DNA of 64,000 nucleotides. Origin: Flavobacterium denitrificans DSM 15936 (GTDB lineage Bacteria; Bacteroidota; Bacteroidia; Flavobacteriales; Flavobacteriaceae). The stretch lies in the NCBI RefSeq assembly GCF_000425445.1, contig NZ_AUDL01000011.1:62001-126000 (forward strand), read 5' to 3'. The translations under genes and the position numbers were made by a program. This document shows, one piece after another, positions 17,392 through 25,081 of the stretch (within the stretch, counting starts at the first letter, position 1; every line of letters begins with the position of its first letter). The notes beneath the pieces are model-generated. The model did no database searches and was not told the origin of the DNA. It worked only from the letters and a program-made list of their open reading frames with translations.

Positions 17392-17399
17392 TAAATTTG
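17392..17399 (+). promoter_or_regulatory. -7 promoter element of the lipoprotein gene
   Basis: TAAATTTG matches TAnnTTTG exactly and stands 28 nt before the ATG at 17428. No clear -33 box. Confidence 0.5.
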
Positions 17400-17427
17400 G
17401 TTATGTATTAATTAAATAATCAAGATT

Positions 17428-18087
17428 ATGAAAAGCATAAAAATAGCTACAGGAATTACATTACTAGTATTAGGATTAGCATCTTGTAAAGATGAAAAAC
17501 AAGAAAAAGCGCAAAAAACTATTGAATCATACGTGGTGTATGTTGATTCAGTAAAAAACATCAAATCTGAGGAATTGAAAGATAATTGGAATGATGTTGA
17601 AGCAGAGTATAATAGACGAGCTGAAAATGCGCAATTGGCTTTGGCAGATCTTAAAGATAATACTGCTGAAACGGCAAAAATAAATGCTAGTAAAGTTAAA
17701 TACGAAGAATTTAAAAACGAAATGACTGTTGCATTGGCACCGCCAGCTCCAAGTCCAAAACAACAATTGCGAAATGCATTATTTGGAGAAGGAAAAATTG
17801 GCGATGATATGAGTTTTGCATGGGTAAATGCTCAAAATATTCATAGTGTGTATCAGCAATTTGTTCATACAGTTGAAGATAATAAAGATCGTTATTCTAG
17901 AGAAGACTGGGATGAAATCAAATTATTGTATGAAGCACTTGATAGCCGAAAAAATACTGTTGAAAAAGAAGGTTTGACTGCCGAGGATAACAGAAAAATT
18001 GCAGGTTTGAAAGTGAAATTTGCTCCAATGTATACTGTAAACAGAATGGGAGCGAAGTCTGAAGAAAATAGAGATGCTAAAAAATAA
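17428..18087 (+). CDS. lipoprotein, helical, unknown function
   Basis: The signal peptide ends in the lipobox LASC (Cys20), so this is a lipoprotein. Residues right after the cysteine are KDEKQEK, resembling the acidic export signals of surface lipoproteins in Bacteroidota. The rest (about 200 residues) is highly charged and predicted helical, with a proline spacer APPAPSP in the middle separating two helical halves. I do not recognise the family with certainty; DUF6565-like lipoproteins are similar in layout. It is monocistronic with its own promoter and terminator. Confidence 0.7.
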   Translation: MKSIKIATGITLLVLGLASCKDEKQEKAQKTIESYVVYVDSVKNIKSEELKDNWNDVEAEYNRRAENAQLALADLKDNTAETAKINASKVKYEEFKNEMTVALAPPAPSPKQQLRNALFGEGKIGDDMSFAWVNAQNIHSVYQQFVHTVEDNKDRYSREDWDEIKLLYEALDSRKNTVEKEGLTAEDNRKIAGLKVKFAPMYTVNRMGAKSEENRDAKK

Positions 18088-18107
18088 GAATCTCAAAATG
18101 TTTTAAT

Positions 18108-18140
18108 AAAAAAAGACAATCAGAAATGATTGTCTTTTTT
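18108..18140. terminator. bidirectional terminator between convergent genes
   Basis: An A-run, a gacaatca stem, a GAAA loop, tgattgtc and a T-run make a perfect stem over about 13-15 bp. It serves both the lipoprotein gene (+) and the methyltransferase gene (-). Confidence 0.92.
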
Positions 18141-18143
18141 TAT

Positions 18144-18947
18144 TTATGTTCTTATTACAAAATGTTCCTTCGGCTGTTCGTATCTAAAAAAGACGAATCC
18201 CCATTGGTAAGTATCAATTGTGACTTTTACTTTTGGATGATTTTTAATCATTTCCCAAGCTTCTTCCATATCAGATGACCAATGGATGTCATCAAAAATC
18301 CAAACTGAATCATTTTTTATTGTTGGCAATAAAAGTTCAAAATAGGCAAGAGTTGCTTTCTTTGAATGATTTCCGTCAAAATAAATTAAATCGAAATTCT
18401 CACTTTCGGCTTTTAGACTTAGATTGATATCTTGAAGATAATTTTCAAATTCTGTTACTATAGGATCTACATTGTTGCAATCAAATTCATTTAATTGATT
18501 TTTTGCAATATTTGCCGTGTTCGGACAGCCTTCGAGTGTAATTACTTTTGCGTTTGTCCCGAGGCTTCGGGATCCTAGAGCCAATGCTGAAGTTGCCAAT
18601 CCTAGAGAAGTTCCGATTTCTAAAATAGTTTCTGACTGAAAATAACGAACCACGCGGAATAATAATTCGGCACGTTTTGATGAAATTCCAGCAGTTTTTG
18701 CAATTTTAGAAATCTGTCTTCTATTCGATTTGAAAACTTTTGAACCTGCGCCAAAATCAGTTACTTCAATAAAATTTTTATTTTCTAAAAGTGACTTTCT
18801 ATATTTTTTCAGAATGGCATATTCAGGTTTTGTTTCCTTATCATAAAAACACTTTGTCAATAAATTAAAAACAAATGGCGAATGCACCGCATGTTCGTTT
18901 TTAGATTTCCACAGAAATTTTAGATAGGATTTTATTTGAAAAAGCAT
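18144..18947 (-). CDS. class I SAM-dependent methyltransferase (Methyltransf_24/O-methyltransferase type)
   Basis: A 267-residue cytoplasmic protein. The Rossmann SAM motif I is ILEIGTSLGLATSALALG (about residues 108-125), motif II is VITLEGCPNTANIA, and FDLIYFDGNHSK holds the acidic and metal-adjacent positions typical of O-methyltransferases. The N-terminal block NEHAVHSPFVFNLL is characteristic of a Bacteroidota family of unknown substrate. A GC-rich 16-nt palindrome (18557-18572) encodes S-R-S-L-G between motifs I and II. The gene runs towards the convergent terminator; upstream lies the FKBP gene's stop. Confidence 0.85.
   Translation of the reverse strand: MLFQIKSYLKFLWKSKNEHAVHSPFVFNLLTKCFYDKETKPEYAILKKYRKSLLENKNFIEVTDFGAGSKVFKSNRRQISKIAKTAGISSKRAELLFRVVRYFQSETILEIGTSLGLATSALALGSRSLGTNAKVITLEGCPNTANIAKNQLNEFDCNNVDPIVTEFENYLQDINLSLKAESENFDLIYFDGNHSKKATLAYFELLLPTIKNDSVWIFDDIHWSSDMEEAWEMIKNHPKVKVTIDTYQWGFVFFRYEQPKEHFVIRT
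18557..18572. repeat. GC-rich 16-nt palindrome inside the methyltransferase gene
   Basis: tcccga and tcggga flank a 4-nt loop. It is strikingly GC-rich for its surroundings and lies in frame in a surface-loop region of the methyltransferase. Confidence 0.6.
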
Positions 18948-18972
18948 TTTGAATTTACAGATAAAGATGGAT

Positions 18973-19443
18973 TTAGTTTACTGAAATTAATTTTACATCA
19001 AAAATCAGAACAGATCCTGCCGGTATACTGCTAGTAGATCTGTCTGCATACGCTAAATGAGCTGGAATCAAAAGTACACCACTACCGCCTTCTTTGAACA
19101 ATGGAATTCCTTCTGTCCAGCCAGCGATAACTCTGTTTAAAGGAAAAGTAGCTCCATTAATGCTTTCGTCAAATACTTTTTCGTTGGTCAAATAACCTTT
19201 ATATGCAACAGTTACTGAAGATGTTGCAGTAGGTTGCTTGCCAGTTCCTGGTTCTGTAATAATATAATATAAACCAGAATCTGACCTTTGTGCAGTTAGA
19301 TTTTTTTTAGCTAAATAATCGGTTATTTCCTTTTCGTTTTCAGCTGAATAATCTTTTGGTGGTGTTGTAGATGTTTCTTTGTCAGATACAGTGCAAGAAA
19401 TAAAGAGTGTTAAAGTAAAAAGAGTAAATAGTAATTTTTTCAT
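18973..19443 (-). CDS. FKBP-type peptidyl-prolyl cis-trans isomerase, lipoprotein
   Basis: The 156-residue precursor has a signal peptide with lipobox FISC (Cys17), so the domain is membrane-anchored on the periplasmic side or outer membrane. The FKBP fold is recognised by SSVTVAYKGYLTNEKVFDES, FPLNRVIAGWTEGIPLFKEG and IPAGSVLIFDVKLISVN. The family catalyses proline isomerisation during folding of exported proteins. Some active-site aromatics are altered (AHLAYADRS instead of the usual AYGxxG), as in many Bacteroidota gliding-type FKBPs. It is monocistronic or paired with the methyltransferase downstream (25-nt gap). Confidence 0.9.
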   Translation of the reverse strand: MKKLLFTLFTLTLFISCTVSDKETSTTPPKDYSAENEKEITDYLAKKNLTAQRSDSGLYYIITEPGTGKQPTATSSVTVAYKGYLTNEKVFDESINGATFPLNRVIAGWTEGIPLFKEGGSGVLLIPAHLAYADRSTSSIPAGSVLIFDVKLISVN

Positions 19444-19486
19444 TGTGATATTTTTTAGAACCGTAAATATAAAATAAAAAGAATTA

Positions 19487-19523
19487 GTTTTTAGTCTCAG
19501 TCTCGGTCTCAGTTTTCAGTTTT
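19487..19523. repeat. left inverted repeat flanking the S23 gene
   Basis: The sequence ttttagtctcagtctcgg followed by tctcagttttcagtttt aligns with the reverse complement of 19932-19967 over about 35 nt (roughly 28 matches, one gap). It abuts and slightly overlaps the stop codon of the four-helix-bundle gene. Confidence 0.7.
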
Positions 19524-19887
19524 ATCCGCATCCAAACTTGTAAGGATTGTTGATCATATAATTTATTAATCGCCCAATTTCAAGACTTTTAATATTTAGT
19601 TTTTCGAATGTTTCTTTTGTAATATATTGGCATTCTAGTGAAAATTCGAGCCATGTATTTGTTTCTGAGTTTTCAGCGTCACTATCAGTTAATTTGCTTA
19701 TAAAGTGATTAGTATATCTTCTTTTCCTGTAAGATTCAGCAATATTTGCACTAACACTTCTTGAAGATCGGCGTATTTGATCAGTCAAGGAAAATCGTTC
19801 TTCTTTAGGAAACGTTTTTGACAATTCAAAAATTTCCATTGCAAGCTCAAATGACTTTTTATAAGCTAATAATTCTTTAAAATCCAT
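19522..19887 (-). CDS. four-helix bundle protein, 23S rRNA intervening-sequence (S23)/Avd family
   Basis: A 121-residue helical protein with the S23 landmarks: MDFKELLAYKKSFELAMEIF, FPKEERFSLTDQIRRSSRSV, SANIAESY and ETNTWLEFSLECQYI. The family was first seen inside 23S rRNA intervening sequences, and its fold is shared by the Avd accessory protein of diversity-generating retroelements. Here there is no rRNA, no reverse transcriptase and no template/variable repeat nearby, so it is an orphan copy. Imperfect inverted repeats made of ctgaaaact words lie immediately on both sides (19487-19523 and 19932-19967), so the gene looks like a small inserted unit. Function unknown; nucleic-acid binding is likely. 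Confidence 0.88.
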   Translation of the reverse strand: MDFKELLAYKKSFELAMEIFELSKTFPKEERFSLTDQIRRSSRSVSANIAESYRKRRYTNHFISKLTDSDAENSETNTWLEFSLECQYITKETFEKLNIKSLEIGRLINYMINNPYKFGCG

Positions 19888-19931
19888 AGTTTAGTTTTTT
19901 TACTAAAATAAGAATTTTCTTTCTTTTGTTC

Positions 19932-19967
19932 GAAACTGAAAACTGTCACTGTGACTGAGAGCTAAAA
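19932..19967. repeat. right inverted repeat flanking the S23 gene
   Basis: gaaactgaaaactgtcact followed by gtgactgagagctaaaa is the inverted partner of 19487-19523. It begins 44 nt upstream of the S23 start codon and ends at the ABC-F stop. Confidence 0.7.
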
Positions 19968-19968
19968 T

Positions 19969-21831
19969 CTATCCTTCAATTTTTGCAGAAAGTTCAAACC
20001 AGCGTTCTTCTTTTGCGTCAATTTTATTAATGATATTTTGAAGCTCATTTGCTTTTTTCTCGATATCGGCATCTGCAACTTTTCCGTCAGAAAATAATTG
20101 CTCGATTTTAGCTTTTTCGATTTCTAAATCTTTGATTTCACGCTCGATTTTTTGATATTCTTTTTGTTCGTTGAAACTAAGATTTCCAGTTGGATTGTTT
20201 TGTTTCCAATCTTTCTTTTCAGCTTTGTTTTCTTCTTTTTGAGCAACGTCAGCACTGTCTTCATAAGCGCGGAAATCAGAGTAGTTTCCTGGGAAATTTT
20301 CAATTTCTCCTTGTCCTCTGAAAACAAATAAATGATCGACAATTTTGTCCATAAAATAACGATCGTGCGAAACTACAAGCAAACATCCTGGATAATCTAA
20401 AAGGAAGCTTTCCAGAACATTCAAAGTTACAATGTCCAAATCGTTTGTTGGCTCATCGAGAATCAGGAAGTTCGGATTCTGAATTAAAACCGTACACAAA
20501 TACAAACGTTTTAATTCGCCACCACTCAATTTTTCTACATAATCGTATTGTTTTTTGGCGTCAAAAAGAAAGCGTTCCAATAACTGAGAAGCTGAAATGA
20601 TCTTTCCTTTTGCAAGCGGAATATATTCTCCATATTCCTTAATAATATCAATAACGCGTTGGCCTGGTTTCGGATTAATTCCGGATTGTGTATAATATCC
20701 CACTTTTATTGTGTCGCCTTTTACGACGCGTCCGCTGTCAGGCGGAATTGTGCCCGTCAAAAGATTCAGGAAAGTCGATTTTCCAGTTCCGTTTTTACCA
20801 ATAATTCCGATTCTTTCGCCACGCTGAAAATCAAAACTAAAATTATCCAGAATAACGAGATCTTTGAATTTTTTAGAAAGTTTGTGAAGCTCAATAATCT
20901 TGCTTCCCATTCTTTCCATATTAATTTCAAGCTCAACTTTGTTTTCTTTTCTTCGGCTTTGAGCCTTTTCTTTAATAACGTAAAAGTCGTCCTGACGCGA
21001 TTTAGATTTGGTTGTTCTTGCTTTTGGCTGGCGACGCATCCATTCTAATTCTTTTACAAATAAGTTTTTAGCTTTGTCAATACTTGCATTTTCAGAAGTG
21101 ATTCTTTCTTCTTTTTTCTGCAGGTAATAAGAATAATTTCCTTTGTATTGGTATAATTTTCCGTTGTCAAGTTCTAGAATTTCGTTGCAGACACGCTCCA
21201 AAAAGAAACGGTCGTGCGTAACCATAAACAATGTGATGTTTTCTTTAGCAAAATAGCTTTCAAGCCATTCGATCATTTCAAGATCCAAATGGTTGGTAGG
21301 CTCGTCCAAAATCAATAAATCAGGGCGATTGATCAAGATAATTGCCAATGAAAGGCGCTTTTTTTGCCCTCCCGAAAGATTCTTTACTTTAAGTTTAAAA
21401 TCCTCTAATTTTAATTTAAACAGGATTTGTTTGTATTGCGTTTCAAAATCCCAAGCATTATGCTGATCCATAGCATCAAAAGCTTTTTGATATGCTTCTT
21501 CGTCGTTTGGATTTTCAAGTGCTTTTTCGTAGGCTTCAATAACTTTCAAAGTTTCATTATCTGAAGCGAAAATACTTTCTTCAATTGTCAATTCATCTTG
21601 CAGATTATTATCTTGAGAAAGAAACGCCATTCTAATTCCTTTTCGCAAAACAACTTGTCCAGTATCGGGTTCGTCCAAACCATTAATAATGCTCATAATG
21701 GTGGTTTTTCCAGAACCATTTTTAGCGATAAAAGCAATTTTTTGATCTTTATTGATTCCAAATGAAATGTTGTCAAAAAGGACTCTTTCGCCAAATGACT
21801 TCGATATATTTTCTACAGAAAGGTAATTCAT
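19969..21831 (-). CDS. ABC-F family ATPase (Uup-like)
   Basis: A soluble, ribosome-associated or regulatory protein of 620 residues with two ABC domains and no membrane segment. Domain 1 has Walker A AKNGSGKTT, signature LSGGQKKRLSLA and DEPTNHLDLEMIEWLE. Domain 2 has GKNGTGKST, LSGGELKRLYL and LDEPTNDLDIVTLNVLE. The interdomain linker is charged (EWMRRQPKARTTKSKSRQDD), the P-site tRNA-interaction motif of ABC-F proteins. A C-terminal coiled coil (about residues 550-615) is as in Uup. The promoter is a TATCTTTG at 21916-21923, about 85 nt upstream. Confidence 0.93.
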   Translation of the reverse strand: MNYLSVENISKSFGERVLFDNISFGINKDQKIAFIAKNGSGKTTIMSIINGLDEPDTGQVVLRKGIRMAFLSQDNNLQDELTIEESIFASDNETLKVIEAYEKALENPNDEEAYQKAFDAMDQHNAWDFETQYKQILFKLKLEDFKLKVKNLSGGQKKRLSLAIILINRPDLLILDEPTNHLDLEMIEWLESYFAKENITLFMVTHDRFFLERVCNEILELDNGKLYQYKGNYSYYLQKKEERITSENASIDKAKNLFVKELEWMRRQPKARTTKSKSRQDDFYVIKEKAQSRRKENKVELEINMERMGSKIIELHKLSKKFKDLVILDNFSFDFQRGERIGIIGKNGTGKSTFLNLLTGTIPPDSGRVVKGDTIKVGYYTQSGINPKPGQRVIDIIKEYGEYIPLAKGKIISASQLLERFLFDAKKQYDYVEKLSGGELKRLYLCTVLIQNPNFLILDEPTNDLDIVTLNVLESFLLDYPGCLLVVSHDRYFMDKIVDHLFVFRGQGEIENFPGNYSDFRAYEDSADVAQKEENKAEKKDWKQNNPTGNLSFNEQKEYQKIEREIKDLEIEKAKIEQLFSDGKVADADIEKKANELQNIINKIDAKEERWFELSAKIEG

Positions 21832-21915
21832 GGTTTAAAATGGCCTAAAAATAAGGCTTTTAATAGGTTTAAAACTAGAGATTTCGAACTTTGATTGAAA
21901 GTCTGAAATAATTTG

Positions 21916-21923
21916 CAAAGATA
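21916..21923 (-). promoter_or_regulatory. -7 promoter element of the ABC-F gene
   Basis: The minus strand reads TATCTTTG, an exact TAnnTTTG match. It lies just downstream of the terminator of the preceding acyltransferase gene, giving a leader of about 75 nt. Confidence 0.6.
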
Positions 21924-21939
21924 CTTTTTTGAATCCAAC

Positions 21940-21967
21940 AAAAAAAGATAGCAGAACGCTATCTTTT
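21940..21967 (-). terminator. terminator of the acyltransferase gene
   Basis: A perfect 10-bp stem, aaaagatagc with gctatctttt (21943-21952/21958-21967), has a 5-nt loop and an adjacent T-run on the minus strand. Confidence 0.88.
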
Positions 21968-22032
21968 GGATTTTGTAAAGTCACTTATTATGAGCTTATT
22001 TATATACGAAAAAATGTTTTTTTAAAAGAAAT

Positions 22033-23100
22033 TTACTTTCTTTTTTGAGTTAAATAATGGCGTATTGGGATGTCTATATACCTCATTGTTAGATACGCAA
22101 TGCCTATTAAAACTGCAGTTGACAAAGAAACAACGGCAAAAAGTTCAAATCCGCTGCATTTGTAATTTGCTTGATAAACGGCAAATATCCAAATTGCAAA
22201 ATAATGCGTCATGTATAACGGATAAGATAGGTTTCCTGAAAAGTTGCAGATTTTTTTTGTCACCGACGAAGCAATAGTTCCTGCGCCAAGTGCAACCAAA
22301 AAGGGAAAATACAAAATCACTATAAGTGGTTCTGTTATGTAATTCGTTTCTGGGTTAAACGGATATAAAAATGCCGGAACTAAAAGCAAGGCAAGTCCGA
22401 TAAAACCAAGTTTTGATGGAATAATTAATTTATAGCGATAGACCAAAATACCAGCAGAAAAGGAGTAAAAGACACGTGCTCCTCCGTGCCAAAACGTTAA
22501 TCCGTCCCATCCTCCTAAAATGTTTTTTGCCTGATAAGCGACATAAATCAAAATAATTGCGGCTACGACATTTAGGGATACCATGGTTTTACGTGATACT
22601 CGCCACAAAATCAATGAATAAACAATGTTTGCAATGTATTCCCAAAATAGCGACCAAGCGGGTGCATTCAGTCCGAAGTTGTTGTTATAACGCTCTTTCA
22701 TGATAGGAAGCGGAATCAATAACAGCGAACAAATAAAAATCAGTAAAATTTCAAAAATGCTTCTTTCTCCAATGCCGCCATTTGGCATAAGAAAATAACC
22801 AGCCAGACCAAGAATCGACCCTACAATAACAAGCGGATGCAATCGAATAAGACGTGATTTGAAAAACTCGGTAATTCCCATTTTTTCAATACGATCGTCG
22901 TAAGCATACGCAATTACAAATCCCGAAAGGCAAAAGAAAAAATCAACTGCAAGAAAGCTATGGGCAAATAAATTTTGGCTCGGATCTGGGAAAGCGACTT
23001 CTAAAAAGTGAAAAATCACCACGGCTAAAGCTGCGACGCCACGAAGTCCGTCAAGGATTTCAAAATGTTGTTTGGTTTTGGTTAGATTAGGGTCATTCAT
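22033..23100 (-). CDS. acyltransferase-3 family membrane protein (OafA/YrhL type)
   Basis: A 355-residue integral membrane O-acyltransferase with about ten hydrophobic segments. The N-terminal signature is ILDGLRGVAALAVVIFHF, followed by FFFCLSGFVIAYAYDDRI with the conserved FxLSGFV block; the histidine in VIFHF is the expected catalytic residue. Such enzymes acetylate or succinylate surface sugars from a cytoplasmic acyl donor. It lies only 1.5 kb from the polysaccharide locus but on the opposite strand and with its own terminator, so a role in that polymer is possible but unproven. Confidence 0.9.
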   Translation of the reverse strand: MNDPNLTKTKQHFEILDGLRGVAALAVVIFHFLEVAFPDPSQNLFAHSFLAVDFFFCLSGFVIAYAYDDRIEKMGITEFFKSRLIRLHPLVIVGSILGLAGYFLMPNGGIGERSIFEILLIFICSLLLIPLPIMKERYNNNFGLNAPAWSLFWEYIANIVYSLILWRVSRKTMVSLNVVAAIILIYVAYQAKNILGGWDGLTFWHGGARVFYSFSAGILVYRYKLIIPSKLGFIGLALLLVPAFLYPFNPETNYITEPLIVILYFPFLVALGAGTIASSVTKKICNFSGNLSYPLYMTHYFAIWIFAVYQANYKCSGFELFAVVSLSTAVLIGIAYLTMRYIDIPIRHYLTQKRK

Positions 23101-23220
23101 GCTGCAATATTATTTATTGCGTGCTAATATATAGCTTTTTTGAATTTGCATCGCCTCTGCAATGATTTCGGATGTGTTTTTTATATTCACTAAAAAGCTA
23201 TTAGTAAAAACAGTAAATAT

Positions 23221-24186
23221 TTATTTGATAAGAAAAGAACTCAAGATGTTAGTCAGGTCCAAATAATGAATTTGTGCCGCAACATTTATAATGGGTTTCA
23301 GAATCAAAGTTTCATTAGTCAAATAATAATGAAGTCCGTCTGCAGTTGCAATTCCTTCAATTTGATGAAAAGAAAGCTGAAGGTCAATTCGGCGTTTGTT
23401 TCCAGATTCAAAATCATAGTTTTTAAAATCATACAGAAGATAAAGAAATGGTTTGCCGAGTTTAGAATACCCGCAAAGCGCAATTAGTTTTTTGGACTCC
23501 AAATAAGTTGCACCTGTAACAAGTCCTTTGGTGTCAATTGTTTGTTTTAGTTGAGCGGTGTGGTTTCCAGCTTGATTAGGAAGTGCATAAATACTCGTTT
23601 TCGACGATTTCCATTGTTTTGTAAAAAGAAAAATACTGTCTTTAGAAACAATAAATGCTTCGCAGTCAAAATCAGTTGAATTTGGTTTTTTAGTAACGAA
23701 ATCAGTTTGATCAGCATATTTAAAATTAATAGTTTCTATCGTCGCATTTCCAGTCAAAAAATCTTTTTTGTTGATTTTCAAAATGTTTAAATCATTTCTG
23801 TTTCCAGCATAATTATTGCCAAAATCGCCAATATAAATATGCGCGCTGTCTTGCGAAATTTCTTCCCAGTCATGATTAATGTTTTTATCTAAAATAATTC
23901 TTTTTTGAATTTTGCCTAAAGTGTCAAGCCCGTAAATGGTTTTGTCATGGTCATCATTGTGTGTCCAAAGCAGATTATCAAACCAAATTAAGCCAGAAGT
24001 TTCTTTGATTGAATCATTAAGTCGCAAAGAGTATTTTGGTTTTATTTTTAAAGCTTCATATTGACAGCTTCCATTGTTTGTAGTAGCTGTTTGATCATAA
24101 TTTTTGGCAAGTGAATCAGTACAACCACGGGTCTGCGAATAGCCAGTGTTAAAAATTAGAAAAAAAAAGAAAATTAAATTTTTCAT
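23221..24186 (-). CDS. secreted protein with N-terminal GCTD...GSC repeat
   Basis: A signal peptide (NLIFFFFLIFNTGYSQ) leads to a short Asp/Cys motif, GCTDSLAKNYDQTA ending in NGSCQY, the 'GCTDPxAxNYDPxA' calcium-type module frequent in exported Bacteroidota proteins. The remaining ~275 residues look like a beta-propeller or SdiA-regulated-like fold: ETSGLIWFDNLLWTHNDDH, HIYIGDFGNN, TDFDCEAFIVSKDSIFLF and QIEGIATADG. These repeated hydrophobic strands with acidic turns resemble esterase-like/phytase-like propellers. The function is not established. It stands next to the polysaccharide locus but faces away from it. Confidence 0.7.
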   Translation of the reverse strand: MKNLIFFFFLIFNTGYSQTRGCTDSLAKNYDQTATTNNGSCQYEALKIKPKYSLRLNDSIKETSGLIWFDNLLWTHNDDHDKTIYGLDTLGKIQKRIILDKNINHDWEEISQDSAHIYIGDFGNNYAGNRNDLNILKINKKDFLTGNATIETINFKYADQTDFVTKKPNSTDFDCEAFIVSKDSIFLFTKQWKSSKTSIYALPNQAGNHTAQLKQTIDTKGLVTGATYLESKKLIALCGYSKLGKPFLYLLYDFKNYDFESGNKRRIDLQLSFHQIEGIATADGLHYYLTNETLILKPIINVAAQIHYLDLTNILSSFLIK

Positions 24187-24386
24187 CTATGAACTTTTCT
24201 ATCAATTACATACGCAAAAGTAATTTTTAATAAGATGAAAAAGGAGCAAAAATGGAACAATATTTTTTTTAAAAGATGCAATTTTTTTTAAATTAAGTTG
24301 TTATCTGTTGCAGTGCTATTAGGGTTGATGTGTATTAAATTAAGACAATTCTTTCTTTATAGCTTTCAGTATTCATTTTAGAAATG

Positions 24387-24394
24387 TATTTTTG
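24387..24394 (+). promoter_or_regulatory. -7 element, distal promoter of the polysaccharide operon
   Basis: TATTTTTG matches TAnnTTTG. Transcription from it would give a leader of about 240 nt before the first gene at 24643. Confidence 0.5.
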
Positions 24395-24527
24395 CAAAAA
24401 TATTAGAAGAGCATTCTTACGAAGCTTTTGGTATGTATTTGTTTTTTAATGTTTTGTGTTTTTTAAGGGCTTTTTTAACAAGTTTGTTAAAGTGTTGTCT
24501 GATAAAAAAAAACTTAAAATTTGTCGA

Positions 24528-24535
24528 TATATTTG
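24528..24535 (+). promoter_or_regulatory. -7 element, proximal promoter of the polysaccharide operon
   Basis: TATATTTG matches TAnnTTTG. It would give a leader of about 100 nt containing the GC-rich hairpin at 24557-24601. No well-spaced -33 TTTG is visible. Confidence 0.55.
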
Positions 24536-24642
24536 CCGCTAATGTGAATTTTTCTGCTTTCAAATTTTGGGAGTCGGAAGGGCGAAGCCGTGTGTTGAAA
24601 GTAAGTGTTAATTAGTTGTAAAATTAAAGTAAGCAAATAGTT

Positions 24643-25068
24643 ATGAAAATAGGAATTACGTTTAGTGCATTTGATTTATTACATGCCGGTCATATCACAA
24701 TGTTAGAAGAAGCAAAGAGACAATGTGATTATTTGATTTGTGCTCTGCAAACAGACCCAACTCTTGATCGTCCTGAAAAGAATAAGCCAACACAGACAGT
24801 CGTTGAGCGTTATATACAATTAAAGGGATGTAAATTTGTAGATGAAATTGTTCCTTATGCTACAGAACAGGATTTAGAAGATATTTTACGTTCATTCAAG
24901 ATTGATGTCCGTATTTTGGGAGATGAATATAAAGATAAAAACTTTACAGGAAGAGCATATTGTGAGGAGAAAGGGATAGAATTATATTTTAATAAAAGAG
25001 ATCATCGTTTTTCAAGCAGCGGACTTAGAAAAGTTGTGGCTGAAAAGGAAGCTCTTAAAGTAATTTAA
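24643..25068 (+). CDS. TagD-like cytidylyltransferase/adenylyltransferase 1
   Basis: A 141-residue nucleotidyltransferase with the HxGH motif in LLHAGHITMLEEAK (residues 15-18) and the C-terminal nucleotide-binding RFSSSGLRK (ISSTxLR equivalent). Glycerol-3-phosphate cytidylyltransferases (TagD) are the nearest well-known enzymes, making CDP-glycerol from CTP and glycerol-3-phosphate. The ADP-heptose and FAD-type relatives cannot be excluded, because the region between the motifs differs from the second copy at 28385. It is the first gene of the polysaccharide operon and is followed by fcl after 13 nt. Confidence 0.8.
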   Translation: MKIGITFSAFDLLHAGHITMLEEAKRQCDYLICALQTDPTLDRPEKNKPTQTVVERYIQLKGCKFVDEIVPYATEQDLEDILRSFKIDVRILGDEYKDKNFTGRAYCEEKGIELYFNKRDHRFSSSGLRKVVAEKEALKVI

Positions 25069-25081
25069 AAAAAAATACTTA

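Larger units (their letters stand above)
24187..24642 (+). promoter_or_regulatory. regulatory leader region of the polysaccharide operon
   Basis: This 456-nt divergent gap holds two TAnnTTTG elements (24387-24394 and 24528-24535). There is a perfect palindrome tttaacaa/ttgttaaa around 24475-24492. A GC-rich structured segment at 24557-24601, in otherwise AT-rich DNA, has ctttcaa (24557-24563) pairing with ttgaaag (24595-24601) around an inner ggc-gaa-gcc hairpin. An open frame at 24433-24615 has no family resemblance and I treat it as leader. Confidence 0.55.

Noticed and set aside
19487..19967. Diversity-generating retroelement around the Avd-like gene
   Set aside because: No reverse transcriptase, template repeat or variable repeat was found on either side.
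24433..24615. 60-codon frame ahead of the polysaccharide operon
   Set aside because: No family resemblance, spans a promoter element and a structured leader; treated as untranslated.
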